A DNA stretch of 6,190 nt from Magnetovibrio sp. (GTDB lineage Bacteria; Pseudomonadota; Alphaproteobacteria; Rhodospirillales; Magnetovibrionaceae): assembly GCA_016763895.1 (NCBI GenBank), contig JAESSV010000242.1, forward strand, positions 1-6,190. Direction: 5' to 3'. A model generated the notes under the pieces. That model saw only the letters and a list, made by a program, of their open reading frames with translations, did not search any database and was not told the origin of the DNA. Shown here piece after piece: positions 5,850 through 6,190 of the stretch. Within the stretch, counting starts at the first letter, position 1; each line of letters begins with the position of its first letter. The translations under genes and the position numbers were made by a program.

Positions 5850-5864
5850 TGTGATTTAGTCACA
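5850..5864. promoter_or_regulatory. TGTGA-N5-TCACA dyad overlapping the end of the Crp/Fnr gene
   Basis: TGTGA (5850-5854) and TCACA (5860-5864) are a perfect inverted pair around TTTAG. The half-site equals that of CRP, but the spacer is 5 and not the canonical 6. It overlaps the stop codon of the regulator gene (5856-5858) and lies about 70-84 nt before the DUF2892 start, a possible activator position. Coding constraint acts on the right half, so part of the symmetry could be chance. Confidence 0.4.
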
Positions 5865-6190
5865 CAACGCTAAAAATTCTTTGTCTTGAGCGACTTCGAT
5901 GTGACCACGAGATAATTTCACCCAGCCGCGCTTTTCAAAATCTTTGAGTTGTCGGCTGATCACTTCGCGAGCTGAGCCCAACTCGGTGGCCAAATTATGA
6001 TGGGTTATTTTTAAGGCCCCGCTGTCGTCTTGGCGGTCGATGAGAAACTTCGCCAAACGAACATCAATCCTGTGAAACGCGACTTCATCGACCAACATCA
6101 AAAGATCGGACAATCGCGTCCCAAACGAAGAAAATACAAAGGCCCGAAACACCGGCGAGCTGTCGACCAAGTGGTGGAACGTAGCGGCGG
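5856..6190 (-). CDS. Crp/Fnr family transcriptional regulator, C-terminal part; 5' end outside the window
   Basis: DNA-binding regulator, cut by the window edge. The frame stays open to the last base, so the TTG at 6168-6170 is an internal Leu codon and not a start. About 110 residues are visible against 220-250 for the family; the N-terminal cyclic-nucleotide/effector-binding barrel is missing. Visible in order are the end of the barrel linker, the long dimerisation helix (SPVFRAFVFSSFGTRLSDLLMLVDEVAF, about 11-38), then the winged helix-turn-helix with ITHHNLATELGSAREVISRQL (61-81). The recognition helix R-E-V-I-S-R (74-79) keeps the Arg and Glu of CRP (R180/E181) together with the Ser-Arg of FNR. 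The wing is GWVKLSRGHIEV. No iron-sulfur cysteines can be judged because the N-terminus is absent. It is followed on the same strand by the DUF2892 gene. Confidence 0.92.
   Translation of the reverse strand, partial: AATFHHLVDSSPVFRAFVFSSFGTRLSDLLMLVDEVAFHRIDVRLAKFLIDRQDDSGALKITHHNLATELGSAREVISRQLKDFEKRGWVKLSRGHIEVAQDKEFLALCD

Noticed and set aside
6168..6170. TTG as the start of a 104-residue regulator
   Set aside because: The frame continues to the window edge with family-like residues (AATFHH before it), so this is an internal Leu codon of a truncated gene.
1..6190. CRISPR array, tRNA, rRNA, insertion sequence or prophage element
   Set aside because: I saw no regularly spaced repeats, no cloverleaf with a CCA end, no transposase and no terminal inverted repeats on either strand.

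Overview
This window reads as a chromosomal segment of an alphaproteobacterium, most likely a marine or aquatic member of Rhodospirillales or a relative. The evidence is the protein flavour (DnaJ, DapB, Nth, a DUF2244 membrane protein, an EI24-type membrane protein, and a W-x-Y...C small lipoprotein of the kind seen in that class) and a moderate GC content. Hand counts give about 56% over 61-420, about 60% over 2161-2340 and about 46% over 961-2040. No rRNA, tRNA, insertion sequence, CRISPR array or phage gene is visible. Every stretch longer than about 150 bp is occupied by a gene.

Left part (1-2941, all + strand): the 3' part of dnaJ (the J domain lies outside the window), then a 366-residue protein that I assign to the DUF6765 family, with a His/Asp pattern like zinc-dependent phospholipase C or P1 nuclease, then dapB of lysine and diaminopimelate synthesis. 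The middle gene is clearly more AT-rich than dnaJ and dapB. It is preceded by a strong imperfect palindrome and has its own good ribosome binding site, so it looks like an independently controlled insertion into an otherwise ordinary dnaJ-dapB neighbourhood.

Middle part (2948-4159): a DUF2244 two-helix membrane protein on the - strand, converging on dapB with only 6 bp between the stop codons. It is divergent, across a 63-bp AT-rich gap, from nth (endonuclease III). Nth keeps the catalytic Lys120/Asp138 and all four iron-sulfur cysteines at the E. coli positions.

Right part (4186-6190, all - strand): reading in the direction of transcription, a 5'-truncated Crp/Fnr-family regulator, a 74-residue DUF2892 (YgaP-like) membrane protein closed by a clear intrinsic terminator, then an EI24/CysZ-like membrane protein followed 3 nt later by a small lipoprotein. 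The gap between the regulator and the DUF2892 gene holds two separate dyads that could be operators.

I do not see a strong case for a new multi-gene system. The most interesting items are the DUF6765 gene with its upstream palindrome, and the two dyads between the Crp/Fnr regulator and DUF2892, one of which overlaps the regulator's own stop codon.
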